From: Bradyrhizobium sp.
Lineage (GTDB): Bacteria; Pseudomonadota; Alphaproteobacteria; Rhizobiales; Xanthobacteraceae
Reading direction: 5' to 3'
Length of the DNA: 64,000 nt
Assembly: GCA_028290305.1 (NCBI GenBank)
Contig: JAQGKC010000146.1
Span: forward strand, 34,586 to 98,585
The position numbers and the translations under genes were made by a program. Positions 16,843 through 25,798 of the stretch are shown piece by piece; position 1 is the stretch's first letter, and each line of letters opens with the position of its first letter. The notes under the pieces are model-generated. The model saw only the letters and a program-made list of their open reading frames with translations. It was not told where the DNA came from and searched no databases.

Positions 16843-17207
16843 GTCTTGAGGCTCCCCGGATTTAACAAGCCGACCGGGCGGATTTCGTAGGCTCCGCCGG
16901 GATTGGCCGCGCCGAGATCGCGCGCAACATCGAGCGCCTCGTCGAGATTCTTGCAATCGACGATGTAGAAGCCAAGCAATTGTTCCTTGGTTTCGGCAAA
17001 GGGGCCATCGATCACGACCGGCGGATTCTCCTTGCGCAGCGTGGTCGCCGCCGTCGTCGGCAACAGCCGCGCGACCGGGCCGAGCCGGCCCTGTTTGGTC
17101 AACTTGTCCTGGACAACGGCCAGTTTTTGCATGACCGCGGCGTCCTGTTCCTTGGTCCAGGAACCGACGGTGTCTTCATCGTGGTAGCAAAGAATGGTGT
17201 AGAGCAT
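16839..17207 (-). CDS. DGPF/YCII-related protein paired with the ECF42 sigma factor
   Basis: A 122-residue protein starting MLYTILCYHDED at ATG 17207, with the canonical motif IDGPFAETKEQLLGFYIVD (about residues 70-88). Its stop overlaps the GTG start of the sigma factor gene. Pairing with a DGPF gene is the hallmark of ECF42 loci; these proteins are thought to be targets or partners of the sigma factor, mechanism unknown. An ECF42-type promoter motif ends 25 bases before its start. The in-frame ATG at 17258 would overlap the promoter and is rejected. Confidence 0.92.
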   Translation of the reverse strand: MLYTILCYHDEDTVGSWTKEQDAAVMQKLAVVQDKLTKQGRLGPVARLLPTTAATTLRKENPPVVIDGPFAETKEQLLGFYIVDCKNLDEALDVARDLGAANPGGAYEIRPVGLLNPGSLKT

Positions 17208-17231
17208 GTGGAGTTCCTGTTTGATTGGAAG

Positions 17232-17258
17232 ACGAACGAGTATGCCCGGAGCCGACAT
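17232..17258 (-). promoter_or_regulatory. Predicted autoregulatory ECF42 promoter
   Basis: Minus strand TGTCGG (17258-17253), 14 nt, GTTCGTC ending at 17232, 25 bases before the DGPF start. It matches the three sites at 7779, 9109 and 15340 in sequence and spacing. Confidence 0.7.
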
Positions 17259-17293
17259 GGGTTGGGAGATTTTTTACGTGCATCACGGCAGCG

Positions 17294-17435
17294 TCGTGCC
17301 GGCCAAGCCAGGCGTGAGCCGGGACCCATAACCTCCGGCATTGCCGCTTGCAGAAAGCATCCACCCCAGTGCAGAAACGAAATGACACGGCGTATGGGTC
17401 CGGCTTGCGCTTGCTTCGCAAGCTTGCCGGGACGA
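17294..17435. repeat. Palindromic repeat with GCCGGGACCCATA arms
   Basis: Contains GCCGGGACCCATA and, about 70 bases later, TATGGGTCCGGC, flanked by TCGTGCCGGCC and CTTGCCGGGACGA. It lies between the ECF42 operon and the GhrA-like gene. Confidence 0.65.
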
Positions 17436-17460
17436 GCCATAGAGATGAGGCGAAAATCCG

Positions 17461-18426
17461 ATGAATGAAGGCACGCTCGCGTTGCTTATACATGGCGGGA
17501 CCGAAAACTGGTCTCCCGAGCGATGGAAGGGCCGGTTCGACGATGCGTGCCCCGACCGCCGTGTTGTGCTGTTACCCGATGCGGAACTCGATCCCGCCGA
17601 TGTCCACTACGCCGCAGTCTGGAAGCCGGCCCAGGGGGAGCTCGCGGCATTTCCGAACCTGCGCGTCATTTTCAATCTGGGCGCGGGCGTCGATGCGCTG
17701 ATGGCCGATCCCAGCCTGCCAAAGGTGCCGCTCGTTCGCGTTGCAGTCGGCGACCTCACCCATCGAATGACGGAATATGTCGTGCTCCACGTGCTGATGC
17801 ATCATCGACAGGAACTCTACCTGCGAGCCTGCCAGCGCGAGAAGCGCTGGGAGCCGAGATCGCAATGGCCGGCCAGCGCGATTTCGGTCGGCATGCTGGG
17901 CCTTGGCACGCTCGGATCAGACGCGGCCGAAGCCCTCAAACACCTCGGCTTTCGCGTGTCGGGCTGGAGCCGAAGCCGCAAGGAAATCGAAGGCATCGAA
18001 TGCTTTCATGGCAAAGCGCAGCTCGATGCGTTTCTGCAACGGACCGATATCCTTGTCTGTCTGCTGCCGCTCACGCCGGATACGCGGCACATCCTGAATC
18101 GGGAATTATTCTCCAGGCTCAATCGCAACGGCCCGATGGGTGCACCGGTGCTGATCAATGCGGGGCGAGGCGGACTGCAGGCGGAAGCCGACATCCTGGA
18201 ATGCCTCGGCGATGGCACGCTCGGGGCCGCATCGCTGGATGTCTTTGCAAGCGAACCGCTTCCGGCGGCCAGCCCGTTCTGGACCCATCCCAGGGTGATC
18301 CTGACGCCGCACAATGCGGCCGATACCGATCCCGACGAGATATCGAAATATGTGGCGCGCCAGATCGAACGCTTCGAAGCCGGCAGCGCGTTGGAGAACG
18401 TCGTTGATTCCTCGCGCGGCTATTAA
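17461..18426 (+). CDS. GhrA-like glyoxylate/hydroxypyruvate reductase
   Basis: A 321-residue D-2-hydroxyacid dehydrogenase. The nucleotide-binding domain has VGMLGLGTLGSDAAEALKHLGF (about residues 143-163); the catalytic set is Arg in INAGRGG (about residue 237), Glu in FASEPLP (about 266) and His in LTPHNAA (about 285). The family reduces glyoxylate or hydroxypyruvate with NAD(P)H. The N-terminal catalytic domain has FNLGAGVDAL, as in GhrA. It is monocistronic and convergent with the AHSA1/ArsR pair. Confidence 0.9.
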   Translation: MNEGTLALLIHGGTENWSPERWKGRFDDACPDRRVVLLPDAELDPADVHYAAVWKPAQGELAAFPNLRVIFNLGAGVDALMADPSLPKVPLVRVAVGDLTHRMTEYVVLHVLMHHRQELYLRACQREKRWEPRSQWPASAISVGMLGLGTLGSDAAEALKHLGFRVSGWSRSRKEIEGIECFHGKAQLDAFLQRTDILVCLLPLTPDTRHILNRELFSRLNRNGPMGAPVLINAGRGGLQAEADILECLGDGTLGAASLDVFASEPLPAASPFWTHPRVILTPHNAADTDPDEISKYVARQIERFEAGSALENVVDSSRGY

Positions 18427-18470
18427 CGGCGCGGGATCGATCTGTTGTCGTTCGCGCGAACGCGGGACCC

Positions 18471-18493
18471 GTCGCCCGGTCAAGCCGGGCGAC
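18471..18493. repeat. GTCGCCCGG hairpin downstream of the GhrA-like gene
   Basis: Perfect 9-bp arms GTCGCCCGG and CCGGGCGAC around TCAAG. A closely related hairpin (TCGCCCGG/CCGGGCGA) follows tkt at 35220-35240. There is no T-run, so it is probably a repeat rather than a terminator. Confidence 0.6.
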
Positions 18494-18589
18494 GACAGCA
18501 AAAAAGCGGGTCCGGACGTTCGCGGGACGGCGTGTTGTTAGCTGAGATTCACCGCGGTCACCGCAGCGCGTGCGCCAGAACGAACGCGA

Positions 18590-19081
18590 TCACGCCATCG
18601 TCGCAACCACCTCGGCAAGGCGGTCGTAGGCCGGCGCGACACCTTTCTCGATGCCCGAATTGAGGTGGCCGTCGCGGTTTTCCTTGGTTGTGTGAAGGAT
18701 GGTGGTTGTCAGCGTTGTCCGGCCACCGGTTTCGACGAAGGTCGACGTGACCTGGTATTCGTCGCTGGTGAATCCGGGCATCGAAAAACGTTCGGTGAAC
18801 ACGACACGCTCCGGCCGCACGATTTCGCGATAGGTGCCTTGCAGTGTGCTGTCGACGCCGTCCGGCGAACGCATCGTGAAGCGGTAAGCGCCGCCGACGC
18901 GCAGATCGATCTCGCAGACCGGCAGGGCAAGCTCGGCGCATCCGAACCAGCGCCTGACATGCTCCGGCCTGGTCATTGCGTCGAACACCAGATGCCGCGG
19001 CGCGTCGAACATACGCGTCATGGCGATTTCGAGATCCGACGGGGTGGTGATCTTCAGTGTCTTATCCACTTTTGCGTCCAT
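18590..19081 (-). CDS. AHSA1/SRPBCC family protein
   Basis: A 163-residue SRPBCC protein of the AHSA1 (activator of Hsp90 ATPase-like) group: IAMTRMFDAPRHLVFDAMTRPEHVRRWFG at residues 19-47, GGAYRFTMRSPDG, and TTILHTTKENRDGHL near the C-terminus. It is encoded with an ArsR regulator whose 3' end overlaps its start by 20 bases, a very common pairing in Proteobacteria. Ligand unknown. Confidence 0.9.
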   Translation of the reverse strand: MDAKVDKTLKITTPSDLEIAMTRMFDAPRHLVFDAMTRPEHVRRWFGCAELALPVCEIDLRVGGAYRFTMRSPDGVDSTLQGTYREIVRPERVVFTERFSMPGFTSDEYQVTSTFVETGGRTTLTTTILHTTKENRDGHLNSGIEKGVAPAYDRLAEVVATMA

Positions 19082-19466
19082 GCTGCTTCTCCTTCTTTAC
19101 CCGGACCCTGCGTTTTGTTCGGCCTGAGGCTTTCGCCGTCTCGTCGGCCTTCAATTCCTCCAGATAGTCGTCGAGGCGATTGAAGTTCTCGTCCCAGAAT
19201 CGGCGAAAATTTCCCAGCCAGCTATCGACCTGCTTGAACGAGACCGGCGCGATACGGCACGGACGCCACTGCGCCTCGCGCCCGCGCGAGATCAGGCCAG
19301 CATGTTCCAGCACCTTGAGATGTTTCGAGATCGCCGGAAGGCTCATGTCGAATGGCTCGGCGAGTTCCGTCACCGATGTTTCGCCGAGCGCGAGCCGCGC
19401 CAGAATTGCCCGCCTCGTCGGATCGGAGAGCGCCGCGAAGGTCGCACTGAGGGGATCTGGAGACAT
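19062..19466 (-). CDS. ArsR family transcriptional regulator
   Basis: A 134-residue winged-helix regulator: LSDPTRRAILARLALGETSVTELAEPFDMSLPAISKHLKVLEHAGLISRGREAQWR is the typical ArsR/SdpR-type DNA-binding domain without metal-binding Cys pairs. The basic C-terminal tail (about residues 110-134) is extra. It overlaps the downstream AHSA1 gene by 20 bases. A 14-bp perfect palindrome 24 bases upstream of its start is the likely operator for autoregulation. Confidence 0.92.
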   Translation of the reverse strand: MSPDPLSATFAALSDPTRRAILARLALGETSVTELAEPFDMSLPAISKHLKVLEHAGLISRGREAQWRPCRIAPVSFKQVDSWLGNFRRFWDENFNRLDDYLEELKADETAKASGRTKRRVRVKKEKQHGRKSG

Positions 19467-19489
19467 CCGTGCTTAGCCTATAGGTTAAA

Positions 19490-19503
19490 TAACTCATGAG
19501 TTA
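19490..19503. promoter_or_regulatory. Predicted ArsR operator
   Basis: TAACTCATGAGTTA, a perfect 14-bp palindrome in an AT-rich stretch (GGTTAAA before, AATACAG after), 24 bases upstream of the ArsR start. It fits the TAACT-type half-sites of ArsR regulators paired with SRPBCC genes. Confidence 0.6.
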
Positions 19504-19680
19504 AATACAGCAGAGCGTTGCGGGCGTCAACTACCGGCGAAATTTTTGTCTGAAGTCGGGAAACGCGAGCACGGTCCGCAGGGCGGGCGAGGCGAAGCGC
19601 GCCCACCCTCACACGCTCCATTCGTCGATTCAGTCAGGGGGGCAGTTAGGTGGGCGGTACCAGGAGCGCGTTTGCCTACC

Positions 19681-20334
19681 TTATGGCACCATCACCTGGA
19701 TCGCGCCCTTCACGATCGCCTCCAGCTCTTTGCGGGGCACACGGGCGCGGGCGCGAATCGCAATGGTATGAAGGGTCGCAGACGCCAGCTGTGACAGCAC
19801 CACCGGATCCGCGGAAGGCGGCAGCTCACCCTTTTGCATCGCAATCCGGAAACAGGCCGCGAACGCCTTGTCGAGTTCGGAAAATCCCTCCAGCACCATG
19901 GCGCGGATATCGGGATCGGACACCGCCTCCGACGCCGCCGTCATGACCGTGAAGCAGCCGCGCGGGCCTTCATCGCCCGACAGATAGATGTCGAGCGCCA
20001 CCGCGTAAATTCGCTCCAGCCGTTTGCGGATCGGCAGCTCTTCCCTGAAGATGTCGATCATCGCCGCGCGCGCGTCGGCGCGATAGCGCGCATAGCTCTT
20101 GATGTAGAGCTCGCGCTTGTCCCCGAACGCGCCATAGAGACTCGGCCGGTTCATCCCGGTGGCGGCGCTGAGATCGTCGAGCGAGGTGGCGGCGAAACCG
20201 TTTTTTCGAAACAGATCGAGCGCCTTGCCGAGCGCGATTTCGGGCTGATAGGCGCGCGGGCGGCCACGGCGCTTTGGCGCTACGGGCGCAGCGGTTTGCA
20301 CGGGCGGAGGTTGCTTCTCACTTTTTTGTACCAT
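19681..20334 (-). CDS. TetR family transcriptional regulator
   Basis: A 217-residue regulator with an extended Pro/basic N-terminus (KRRGRPRAYQPEIALGKALDLF) and the helix-turn-helix FAATSLDDLSAATGMNRPSLYGAFGDKRELY (about residues 47-78). The C-terminal part (GPRGCFTVMTAASEA, PRKELEAIVKGAIQVM) matches the TetR C-terminal group often next to GST or oxidoreductase genes. It is divergent from a GST gene across 98 bases and presumably represses it. Confidence 0.92.
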   Translation of the reverse strand: MVQKSEKQPPPVQTAAPVAPKRRGRPRAYQPEIALGKALDLFRKNGFAATSLDDLSAATGMNRPSLYGAFGDKRELYIKSYARYRADARAAMIDIFREELPIRKRLERIYAVALDIYLSGDEGPRGCFTVMTAASEAVSDPDIRAMVLEGFSELDKAFAACFRIAMQKGELPPSADPVVLSQLASATLHTIAIRARARVPRKELEAIVKGAIQVMVP

Positions 20335-20335
20335 T

Positions 20336-20376
20336 TCGAAAATAATCCGTTGACCTGATCTATATTATGCGAAACA
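20336..20376. promoter_or_regulatory. Possible TetR operator/promoter region between TetR and GST genes
   Basis: The gap contains half-sites TTTCG...ATAAT (from 20335) and ATTATGCGAAA (about 20365-20375) in inverted orientation with unequal inner spacing, overlapping a TTGACC that could be a -35. This is weak evidence of an operator. Confidence 0.35.
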
Positions 20377-20432
20377 GTATAAAAAACAATCCCAGTCCGG
20401 AGAGCCGGATCAAAGCCGCCAAGGAGGCATCC

Positions 20433-21077
20433 ATGGACCTGTGTTTCTCGCCCCTCGCCTGCTCGCTGGCGACCCGCATCGCGCTGTATGAAGCCGGCGC
20501 CGAGGCCAGATATCTCGAGGTCGATCCCAAGACCAAGGTCGTGCAGAACGACGGCTCGGATTTTTACCAGGTGAACCCGCTTGGGCTCGTGCCGACGCTA
20601 CGCACCGACGACGGACTCGTGCTCACCGAGAACGCGGCGATCCTGCAATATGTCGCGGATCGTTTCCCGCAGGCCGGCATTGCCACCGGACCAGGCATGG
20701 AACGCAGCCGGCTGCATCAATGGCTGTGCTTCATCGGCACCGAGTTGCACAAGGGATTGTTCGTGCCGGTGCTCGACAAAAAGGCACCGCCGGAGGTGAA
20801 GACCTATATCCTCGGCAAAGGCCTGTCGCGGCTCGACTATCTCGAGAAATACCTGGAAGGCCGCGAATTCCTGCTCGATCATTTCAGCGTCGCCGACGCT
20901 TATCTCGTCACCGTGATCAACTGGACCATGGCGACTCCGCCGATCGAGCTTGCGAAATGGCCGATCGTGAAAGCGTATTACGAACGGCTGCGCGCGCGCC
21001 CCAGCATCGCAAGAGCGATCGCCGAGGAGTTCAAGCTGTACCAGGCCGAACTCGCGCGACACAAAGCGGCGGCGTAG
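20433..21077 (+). CDS. Glutathione S-transferase (GstA-like)
   Basis: A 214-residue GST: MDLCFSPLACSLATRIALYEAG places Ser/Cys near residues 6-10 as in bacterial beta-class enzymes, where the Cys is catalytic. The cis-Pro is in NPLGLVPTLR and ENAAILQYVADRFP supplies the glutathione contact. The helical domain has FLLDHFSVADAYLVTVINW. ATG 20433 has AAGGAGG five bases upstream. The gene is divergent from the TetR gene and convergent with a DUF1348 gene; probably induced by an electrophile. Confidence 0.93.
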   Translation: MDLCFSPLACSLATRIALYEAGAEARYLEVDPKTKVVQNDGSDFYQVNPLGLVPTLRTDDGLVLTENAAILQYVADRFPQAGIATGPGMERSRLHQWLCFIGTELHKGLFVPVLDKKAPPEVKTYILGKGLSRLDYLEKYLEGREFLLDHFSVADAYLVTVINWTMATPPIELAKWPIVKAYYERLRARPSIARAIAEEFKLYQAELARHKAAA

Positions 21078-21134
21078 CGTAGCGCACCGTCTCTCAACGA
21101 GTCGTCGCGGCGAACGCCGGGACGACGTTGAGAC

Positions 21135-21602
21135 TCAAAACGGACTTTCGCTCAGCCCCGGAATATCAGCGGGCCGCGGGCCTGGCGCGGCCCAGCGAAA
21201 GCGGCGATCTTTCTCGGCGATCGCGGCATCGTTGATGCTGGCTTCGCGGCGGCGCATCAGGCCTTGGTCGTCGAACTCCCACTGCTCGTTGCCGTAGGAA
21301 CGATGCCACTGGCCGGAATCGTCATGCCATTCGTATTGAAACCGCACCGCGATATGGTTGCCGTCGAAGGCCCAGAGATCCTTGATCAGGCGATATTCGT
21401 GCTCTTTCGCCCATTTGCGGGTGAGGAACGCGACAATCGCGGCGCGGCCTTCGAAGAACTCGGAGCGGTTACGCCAACGGCTGTCCTCGGTATAGGCCAG
21501 CGCCACGCGTTCGGGATCGCGCGAATTCCAGGCGTCTTCGGCCATGCGGGCCTTCTGGACGGCAGTCTCTCTGGTGAACGGCGGAAATGGCGGACGCGAC
21601 AT
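21135..21602 (-). CDS. DUF1348 (NTF2-like) protein
   Basis: A 155-residue protein of the DUF1348 family, an NTF2-like fold: [56 protein letters not shown] followed by [31 protein letters not shown]. The family is highly conserved and of unknown activity. It is the last accessory gene before ybgC and is convergent with the GST gene. Confidence 0.93.
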   Translation of the reverse strand: MSRPPFPPFTRETAVQKARMAEDAWNSRDPERVALAYTEDSRWRNRSEFFEGRAAIVAFLTRKWAKEHEYRLIKDLWAFDGNHIAVRFQYEWHDDSGQWHRSYGNEQWEFDDQGLMRRREASINDAAIAEKDRRFRWAAPGPRPADIPGLSESPF

Positions 21603-21684
21603 GGGGAACCTCAGCTTTTGGTGTGACCACGATTGTATCGCCGCTACCAGGGGAGTCGATGGCGGATTGTCTATCGCCCGATAG

Positions 21685-22134
21685 CTAGACCAGATCGGCC
21701 TTCAACAAGGTCCGCAGCGCTTTCGGTAACGGCTGAGCCCGCCCCTCGCTGATGAAGGCGACGCGAACCTGCGCCTTGACCAACACGGCCTCGCTGCGCC
21801 GGACCTCCTGCGCCAGCGTAATCGAAGCGCCTTTCACCGCGACCGGCCATGTCACCACGTCGAGCACGTCATCCATGCGCGCAGGCTTGAGGAAATCGAT
21901 CTGCATCGAGCGCACTACAAAAGCGAAGCCCGGCGTCTCCGCTTGCGCTTCCGCAAACAGCGCATGCTGCTCGGCGCCCATCAGCCGCAGATGATTGGTC
22001 CGTCCGCGCTCCATGAAGCGCAAGTAATTGGCGTGATAGACGATGCCAGAAAAATCGGTGTCCTCGTAATAGACGCGGACCTGCATGTGGTGGCGGCCGT
22101 CGCGGATCACGCCGTCGATATGGGGAGATGTCAC
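21685..22134 (-). CDS. ybgC: Acyl-CoA thioesterase YbgC (Tol-associated hotdog fold)
   Basis: YbgC-type thioesterases hydrolyse acyl-CoA and are usually the first gene of the tol-pal cluster. The hotdog motif [29 protein letters not shown] contains the catalytic Asp (YEDTD) near the N-terminus. GTG 22134 gives 149 residues, close to the family size; ATG 22188 would give 167. It lies 17 kb from tolQ here, with a metallophosphatase and ruvB upstream. Confidence 0.92.
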   Translation of the reverse strand: MTSPHIDGVIRDGRHHMQVRVYYEDTDFSGIVYHANYLRFMERGRTNHLRLMGAEQHALFAEAQAETPGFAFVVRSMQIDFLKPARMDDVLDVVTWPVAVKGASITLAQEVRRSEAVLVKAQVRVAFISEGRAQPLPKALRTLLKADLV

Positions 22135-22215
22135 TTGCGGTCCTCGATCACCCGGGAAGCAACCGTTTTGCGCAAAATCTGTTGTCACGCAAGCGAAGCC
22201 GGTGTTCCCCGTGAA

Positions 22216-23133
22216 CTAAGATACGGCCGCGCCCGAGCCGCCTAACGTCACCAGCACGATCTCGGGCGGCACGCCGAGGCGGAACGGCATGATGCTGCAG
22301 CCAAGCCCTCCGGACACGACGACGTCGCAATTTGTCCGCGTGTGGCCATAGGCCAGCCGGTTTCCGTAGCGCGATGGCACCACCGGCGACCACCCGAACA
22401 ACCGCACCTGGCCGCCATGGGTATGCCCCGAAAGCTGCAACGCGACCCGCGCCGGCACGCGCATCGCAACGTCGGGCTCGTGAGCCAGAAGAACGACCGG
22501 CGCGTCGTCGGTAACTTTCCCCAGCGTCGCGGCAAGATCATCGACGCCGATGCGCCGGACCGGCCTGAAGCGCCGCGCCGGAAGATAGGCCAGTTGATCG
22601 CCGAGCCCGGCCAGCCAGAACGGGCGACCATTCTTGGTAAGACGCGTTGCGTCATTCTCGTAAACCGGAATATTCACGGCTTCGAGTGCACGCCGCGCAA
22701 CCGTCAGACCCTGCCCTTCCCGCTGAACGGTCTTGTCTTCCCAATAATCGTGATTGCCGAGGATCGCGTGTACGCCGAGCGGCGCCTTCAATCCGGCGAG
22801 CACAGGCGCCCATTCGTTGGCTGGAATGTAGTGTGTCACGTGGCGATGCCCGGCCACGTAGTCGCCGAGCAAGACGATAATGTCGGCATTGAGCGCGTTG
22901 GTGCGTTCGACGATCGCCTGGATATGTGCCAGCGACATCCAGGGATCACAGGCATGGATGTCGGCGACGGCGGCAATCTTGAGCTGGAAATCGGCGGGCC
23001 ATCGCGGCGGCTGGATATCATACCGCGTAACGCGAAGCTGCAGCACGGGTTCGCCGAACCCGTATGCCGTGGTTGAACCGCCGAGAGCGCCCAGCCCACC
23101 AATGAATTGAAAGAACTGACGGCGTGAAATCAT
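22216..23133 (-). CDS. Tat-exported metallophosphoesterase
   Basis: A 305-residue calcineurin-like phosphoesterase with a clear twin-arginine signal (SRRQFFQFIGG, residues 3-13). Metal-binding motifs are in order: ADIHACD (D-x-H), LLGDYV, GNHDYW, and GHTHGGQ near residue 240. This set matches the YaeI/YkuE group, which in some bacteria hydrolyses UDP-2,3-diacylglucosamine or phospholipids; the substrate here is not known. It sits between ruvB and ybgC in the same direction. Confidence 0.9.
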   Translation of the reverse strand: MISRRQFFQFIGGLGALGGSTTAYGFGEPVLQLRVTRYDIQPPRWPADFQLKIAAVADIHACDPWMSLAHIQAIVERTNALNADIIVLLGDYVAGHRHVTHYIPANEWAPVLAGLKAPLGVHAILGNHDYWEDKTVQREGQGLTVARRALEAVNIPVYENDATRLTKNGRPFWLAGLGDQLAYLPARRFRPVRRIGVDDLAATLGKVTDDAPVVLLAHEPDVAMRVPARVALQLSGHTHGGQVRLFGWSPVVPSRYGNRLAYGHTRTNCDVVVSGGLGCSIMPFRLGVPPEIVLVTLGGSGAAVS

Positions 23134-23220
23134 GAATGGTTAATCGTGATGCATCCCATCCATATCTTGAGATTAAAGCGGATTTGAGATGGGTTTGTGC
23201 AGATTGTCAGCAGAGCGACG

Positions 23221-24267
23221 TCAGTCGTCGCTGCCATTGCCGAACAATCCGAACTGCGCGGGATCGCGCGCCGGCTCGGCGAGGCCGAGATGCCGGAAAG
23301 CATGCGAGGTCAGGAGCCGTCCGCGCGGGGTGCGCTGCAGATAGCCGCACTGGATCAGAAACGGCTCGATGATATCCTCAATCGCGTCGCGCGGTTCGGA
23401 GAGCGCCGCGGCCATGGTTTCCACACCCACAGGTCCGCCGCCGTAATTCATCGCAATGGTTAAGAGATAGCGCCGGTCCATGGCGTCGAGGCCGGCAGCG
23501 TCGACCTCGAGCGCGCTGAGCGCATTGTCGGCGATGGCGCGATCGATCGAGACGGCGTCCGCAGCGGAAGCAAAATCCCGGACCCGCCGCAGCAGCCGCC
23601 CGGCGATGCGCGGCGTACCACGGGCGCGGCGCGCGATCTCGTTGGCGCCATCCGGCGTCATGCCGATCTTGAGCACGCGGGCGCCGCGGGTGACGATCTT
23701 TTCCAGTTCTTCCTCGGTATAGAAATTCAACCGCACCGGAATCCCGAAGCGGTCGCGCAGCGGATTGGTCAACAACCCTGCGCGGGTGGTAGCGCCGACC
23801 AGCGTGAATTTCGCCAGTTCGATCTTGACCGAGCGCGCGGCCGGCCCCTCGCCGATAATGAGATCGAGCTGGAAATCCTCCATCGCCGGATACAGCACTT
23901 CCTCGACCGCGGGGCTCAGCCGATGGATTTCATCGATGAACAGCACGTCACGCTCTTCGAGATTGGTGAGAAGCGCCGCGAGATCGCCGGCCTTGGCGAT
24001 CACCGGCCCGGACGTGGCGCGGAAGCCGACGCCGAGTTCGCGCGCCACGATCTGCGCCAGCGTGGTCTTGCCGAGGCCGGGCGGGCCGACGAACAGCACA
24101 TGGTCCAGCGCCTCGCTGCGCTTGCGAGCGGCCTCGATAAAGATCGCGAGATTGGCACGCGCCTGCGCCTGGCCGACGAATTCCGACAGCAATTGCGGAC
24201 GCAGCGCGGTATCGCCGACATCGTCGACGCGGCGCTCGGGGGTAACGATGCGGGAGGGCGTGGTCAT
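23221..24267 (-). CDS. ruvB: Holliday junction branch-migration ATPase RuvB
   Basis: RuvB is the AAA+ motor that drives branch migration with RuvA. In the 348 residues: Walker [18 protein letters not shown] (about residues 60-76), Walker [12 protein letters not shown], sensor [12 protein letters not shown], and the C-terminal winged helix with [14 protein letters not shown]. It follows ruvA after a 220-base gap occupied mostly by a palindromic repeat. Confidence 0.98.
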   Translation of the reverse strand: MTTPSRIVTPERRVDDVGDTALRPQLLSEFVGQAQARANLAIFIEAARKRSEALDHVLFVGPPGLGKTTLAQIVARELGVGFRATSGPVIAKAGDLAALLTNLEERDVLFIDEIHRLSPAVEEVLYPAMEDFQLDLIIGEGPAARSVKIELAKFTLVGATTRAGLLTNPLRDRFGIPVRLNFYTEEELEKIVTRGARVLKIGMTPDGANEIARRARGTPRIAGRLLRRVRDFASAADAVSIDRAIADNALSALEVDAAGLDAMDRRYLLTIAMNYGGGPVGVETMAAALSEPRDAIEDIIEPFLIQCGYLQRTPRGRLLTSHAFRHLGLAEPARDPAQFGLFGNGSDD

Positions 24268-24299
24268 GCGAAGAGACTAGCACGCGGCGGGTTGTTCTC

Positions 24300-24443
24300 C
24301 CTCTCCCCGCTTGCGGGGTCGAGACGAGCGAAGCTCGCTCTTAGAGGGTTGGGTTGAGGGGGACTCTCAACAGGCTCGGACTCGTCGACAGTCCCCCTCA
24401 CCCGGATCGCCGAAGGCGATCCGACCTCTCCCCGCAAGCGGGG
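24300..24443. repeat. CCTCTCCCCGC-type palindromic repeat between ruvA and ruvB
   Basis: Begins with the hairpin CCTCTCCCCGCTTGCGGGG and ends with CCTCTCCCCGCAAGCGGGG; the middle has GGGTTGAGGGGG and CCCCCTCACCCGGATCG. Related elements occur at 40677-40806 and 49052-49227. Confidence 0.8.
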
Positions 24444-24487
24444 CGAAGTGAAGACGGCCAGCTCAGTTATAGGAAGAGGACCAAGAC

Positions 24488-25105
24488 TCACTTCGCCAAT
24501 TCCTTCAGCCCGAGTCGAATAAGCTGCGCGGTCTCGGCGTTTTCGCCGGCGATGCGCGAGGCGCCGGCGATCGCGGCGGCCGCCTGCGGCTGACCATAGC
24601 CGAGATTGACCAGCGCCGAGATCGCATCGGTGACCGGACGCGGTGCGCGATCATGATCGATCGCGCCTGACAGGTGCACCAGCGCCGGATCGACATTGGC
24701 AAAGGCCGGCGCCTTGTCTTTCAGTTCGGTGACGATGCGCTCGGCGACCTTCGGGCCGACGCCCGGTGTGCGCGCCACCGCGGCCTTGTCGCGCAGCGCG
24801 ATCGCGTTGGCAAGGTCGGACGGCGGCAAGGTACTGAGCACCGCCAGCGCTACCTTGGCGCCGACGCCCTGCACCGTCTGCAACAGCCGAAACCATTCGC
24901 GCTCGATGTCGCCGCGAAAGCCGAACAGTTTTATTTGATCCTCGCGCACGTAGGTTTCGATCGACAATACCGCGGCCTCGCCGGGCGACGGCAGCGCCTG
25001 CAGCGTCCGCGCCGAACAATGCACCTGATAGCCGACGCCGCCGACGTCGAGGATCACGTAGTCCTCGCCGTAGCTGTCGATCAGGCCTTTCAGTTTGCCG
25101 ATCAT
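24488..25105 (-). CDS. ruvA: Holliday junction recognition protein RuvA
   Basis: RuvA binds four-way junctions and loads RuvB. The 205-residue product has the OB-fold start [28 protein letters not shown], the two helix-hairpin-helix motifs around [18 protein letters not shown] and [17 protein letters not shown], and a C-terminal RuvB-contact domain. Its ATG overlaps the ruvC stop by four bases. Confidence 0.98.
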   Translation of the reverse strand: MIGKLKGLIDSYGEDYVILDVGGVGYQVHCSARTLQALPSPGEAAVLSIETYVREDQIKLFGFRGDIEREWFRLLQTVQGVGAKVALAVLSTLPPSDLANAIALRDKAAVARTPGVGPKVAERIVTELKDKAPAFANVDPALVHLSGAIDHDRAPRPVTDAISALVNLGYGQPQAAAAIAGASRIAGENAETAQLIRLGLKELAK

Positions 25106-25629
25106 ACCTCGACCACTCTCAGCCGCAGTGCTGCGCTTGCGCGGTGATGCGCATGCGTAATCGCGATCGCGAGCGCGTCGGCGGCATCGGGAGATTTCGG
25201 CTCGGCCTTCGGCAATAATATCTTCAGCATCACCAGAATCTGATTCTTGTCGGCATGACCGGCACCGACCACGGTTTTCTTCACCTGGTTCGGGGCGTAT
25301 TCCGCGACCGATATCCCGAACATCGCCGGCGCCAGCATCGCAACGCCGCGCGCCTGTCCAAGCTTCAGCGTGGCGACACCGTCCTTGTTCACAAAGGTCT
25401 GTTCGACCGCGGCTTCCGCCGGCTGGAAGTCGCCGAGCACGGCGGCAAGCCCCTCATGGATCGCCAAGAGGCGGCTCGCCAACGGCAGATTGTCGGGCGG
25501 TTCCACTGAGCCGCAGCCTATGAACATCAGACGGTTGCCGTCGATCTCGATCACGCCCCAGCCGGTGCGGCGCAGGCCCGGATCGATGCCAAGGATGCGG
25601 ACGGGATGGCGAATCGGCTGAGATGTCAT
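25102..25629 (-). CDS. ruvC: Holliday junction resolvase RuvC
   Basis: RuvC cleaves Holliday junctions symmetrically. In the 175 residues the acidic catalytic set is visible: Asp in [14 protein letters not shown] (about residue 15), Glu in AAVEQTFV (about 74), and the C-terminal pair in [17 protein letters not shown] (about 147-150). It overlaps ruvA by four bases. Confidence 0.98.
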   Translation of the reverse strand: MTSQPIRHPVRILGIDPGLRRTGWGVIEIDGNRLMFIGCGSVEPPDNLPLASRLLAIHEGLAAVLGDFQPAEAAVEQTFVNKDGVATLKLGQARGVAMLAPAMFGISVAEYAPNQVKKTVVGAGHADKNQILVMLKILLPKAEPKSPDAADALAIAITHAHHRASAALRLRVVEV

Positions 25630-25705
25630 GGGTATTTATAACCCATGGGGAAGTCTCAAGCCTAGCGCAGGTGGTTCGCTATCAACCGCGTAGCCGGCCA
25701 TGTTC

Positions 25706-25794
25706 CGTCATTGCGAGCGCAAGCGAAGCAATCCAGAAGTCCATCCGCGGAAACAGTCTGGATTGCTTCGTCGCTTACGCTCCTCGCAATGACG
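25706..25794. repeat. CGTCATTGCGA palindromic repeat between ruvC and yebC
   Basis: Arms CGTCATTGCG and CGCAATGACG at the ends and AAGCAATCCAGA / TCTGGATTGCTT inside, giving one long imperfect hairpin. This is a repeat form widespread in Rhizobiales. Confidence 0.8.
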
Positions 25795-25798
25795 TGAC

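Noticed and set aside
5361..21602. Accessory block as a recent genomic island
   Set aside because: No integrase, tRNA, att repeats or change in composition visible; it could equally be an old mosaic.
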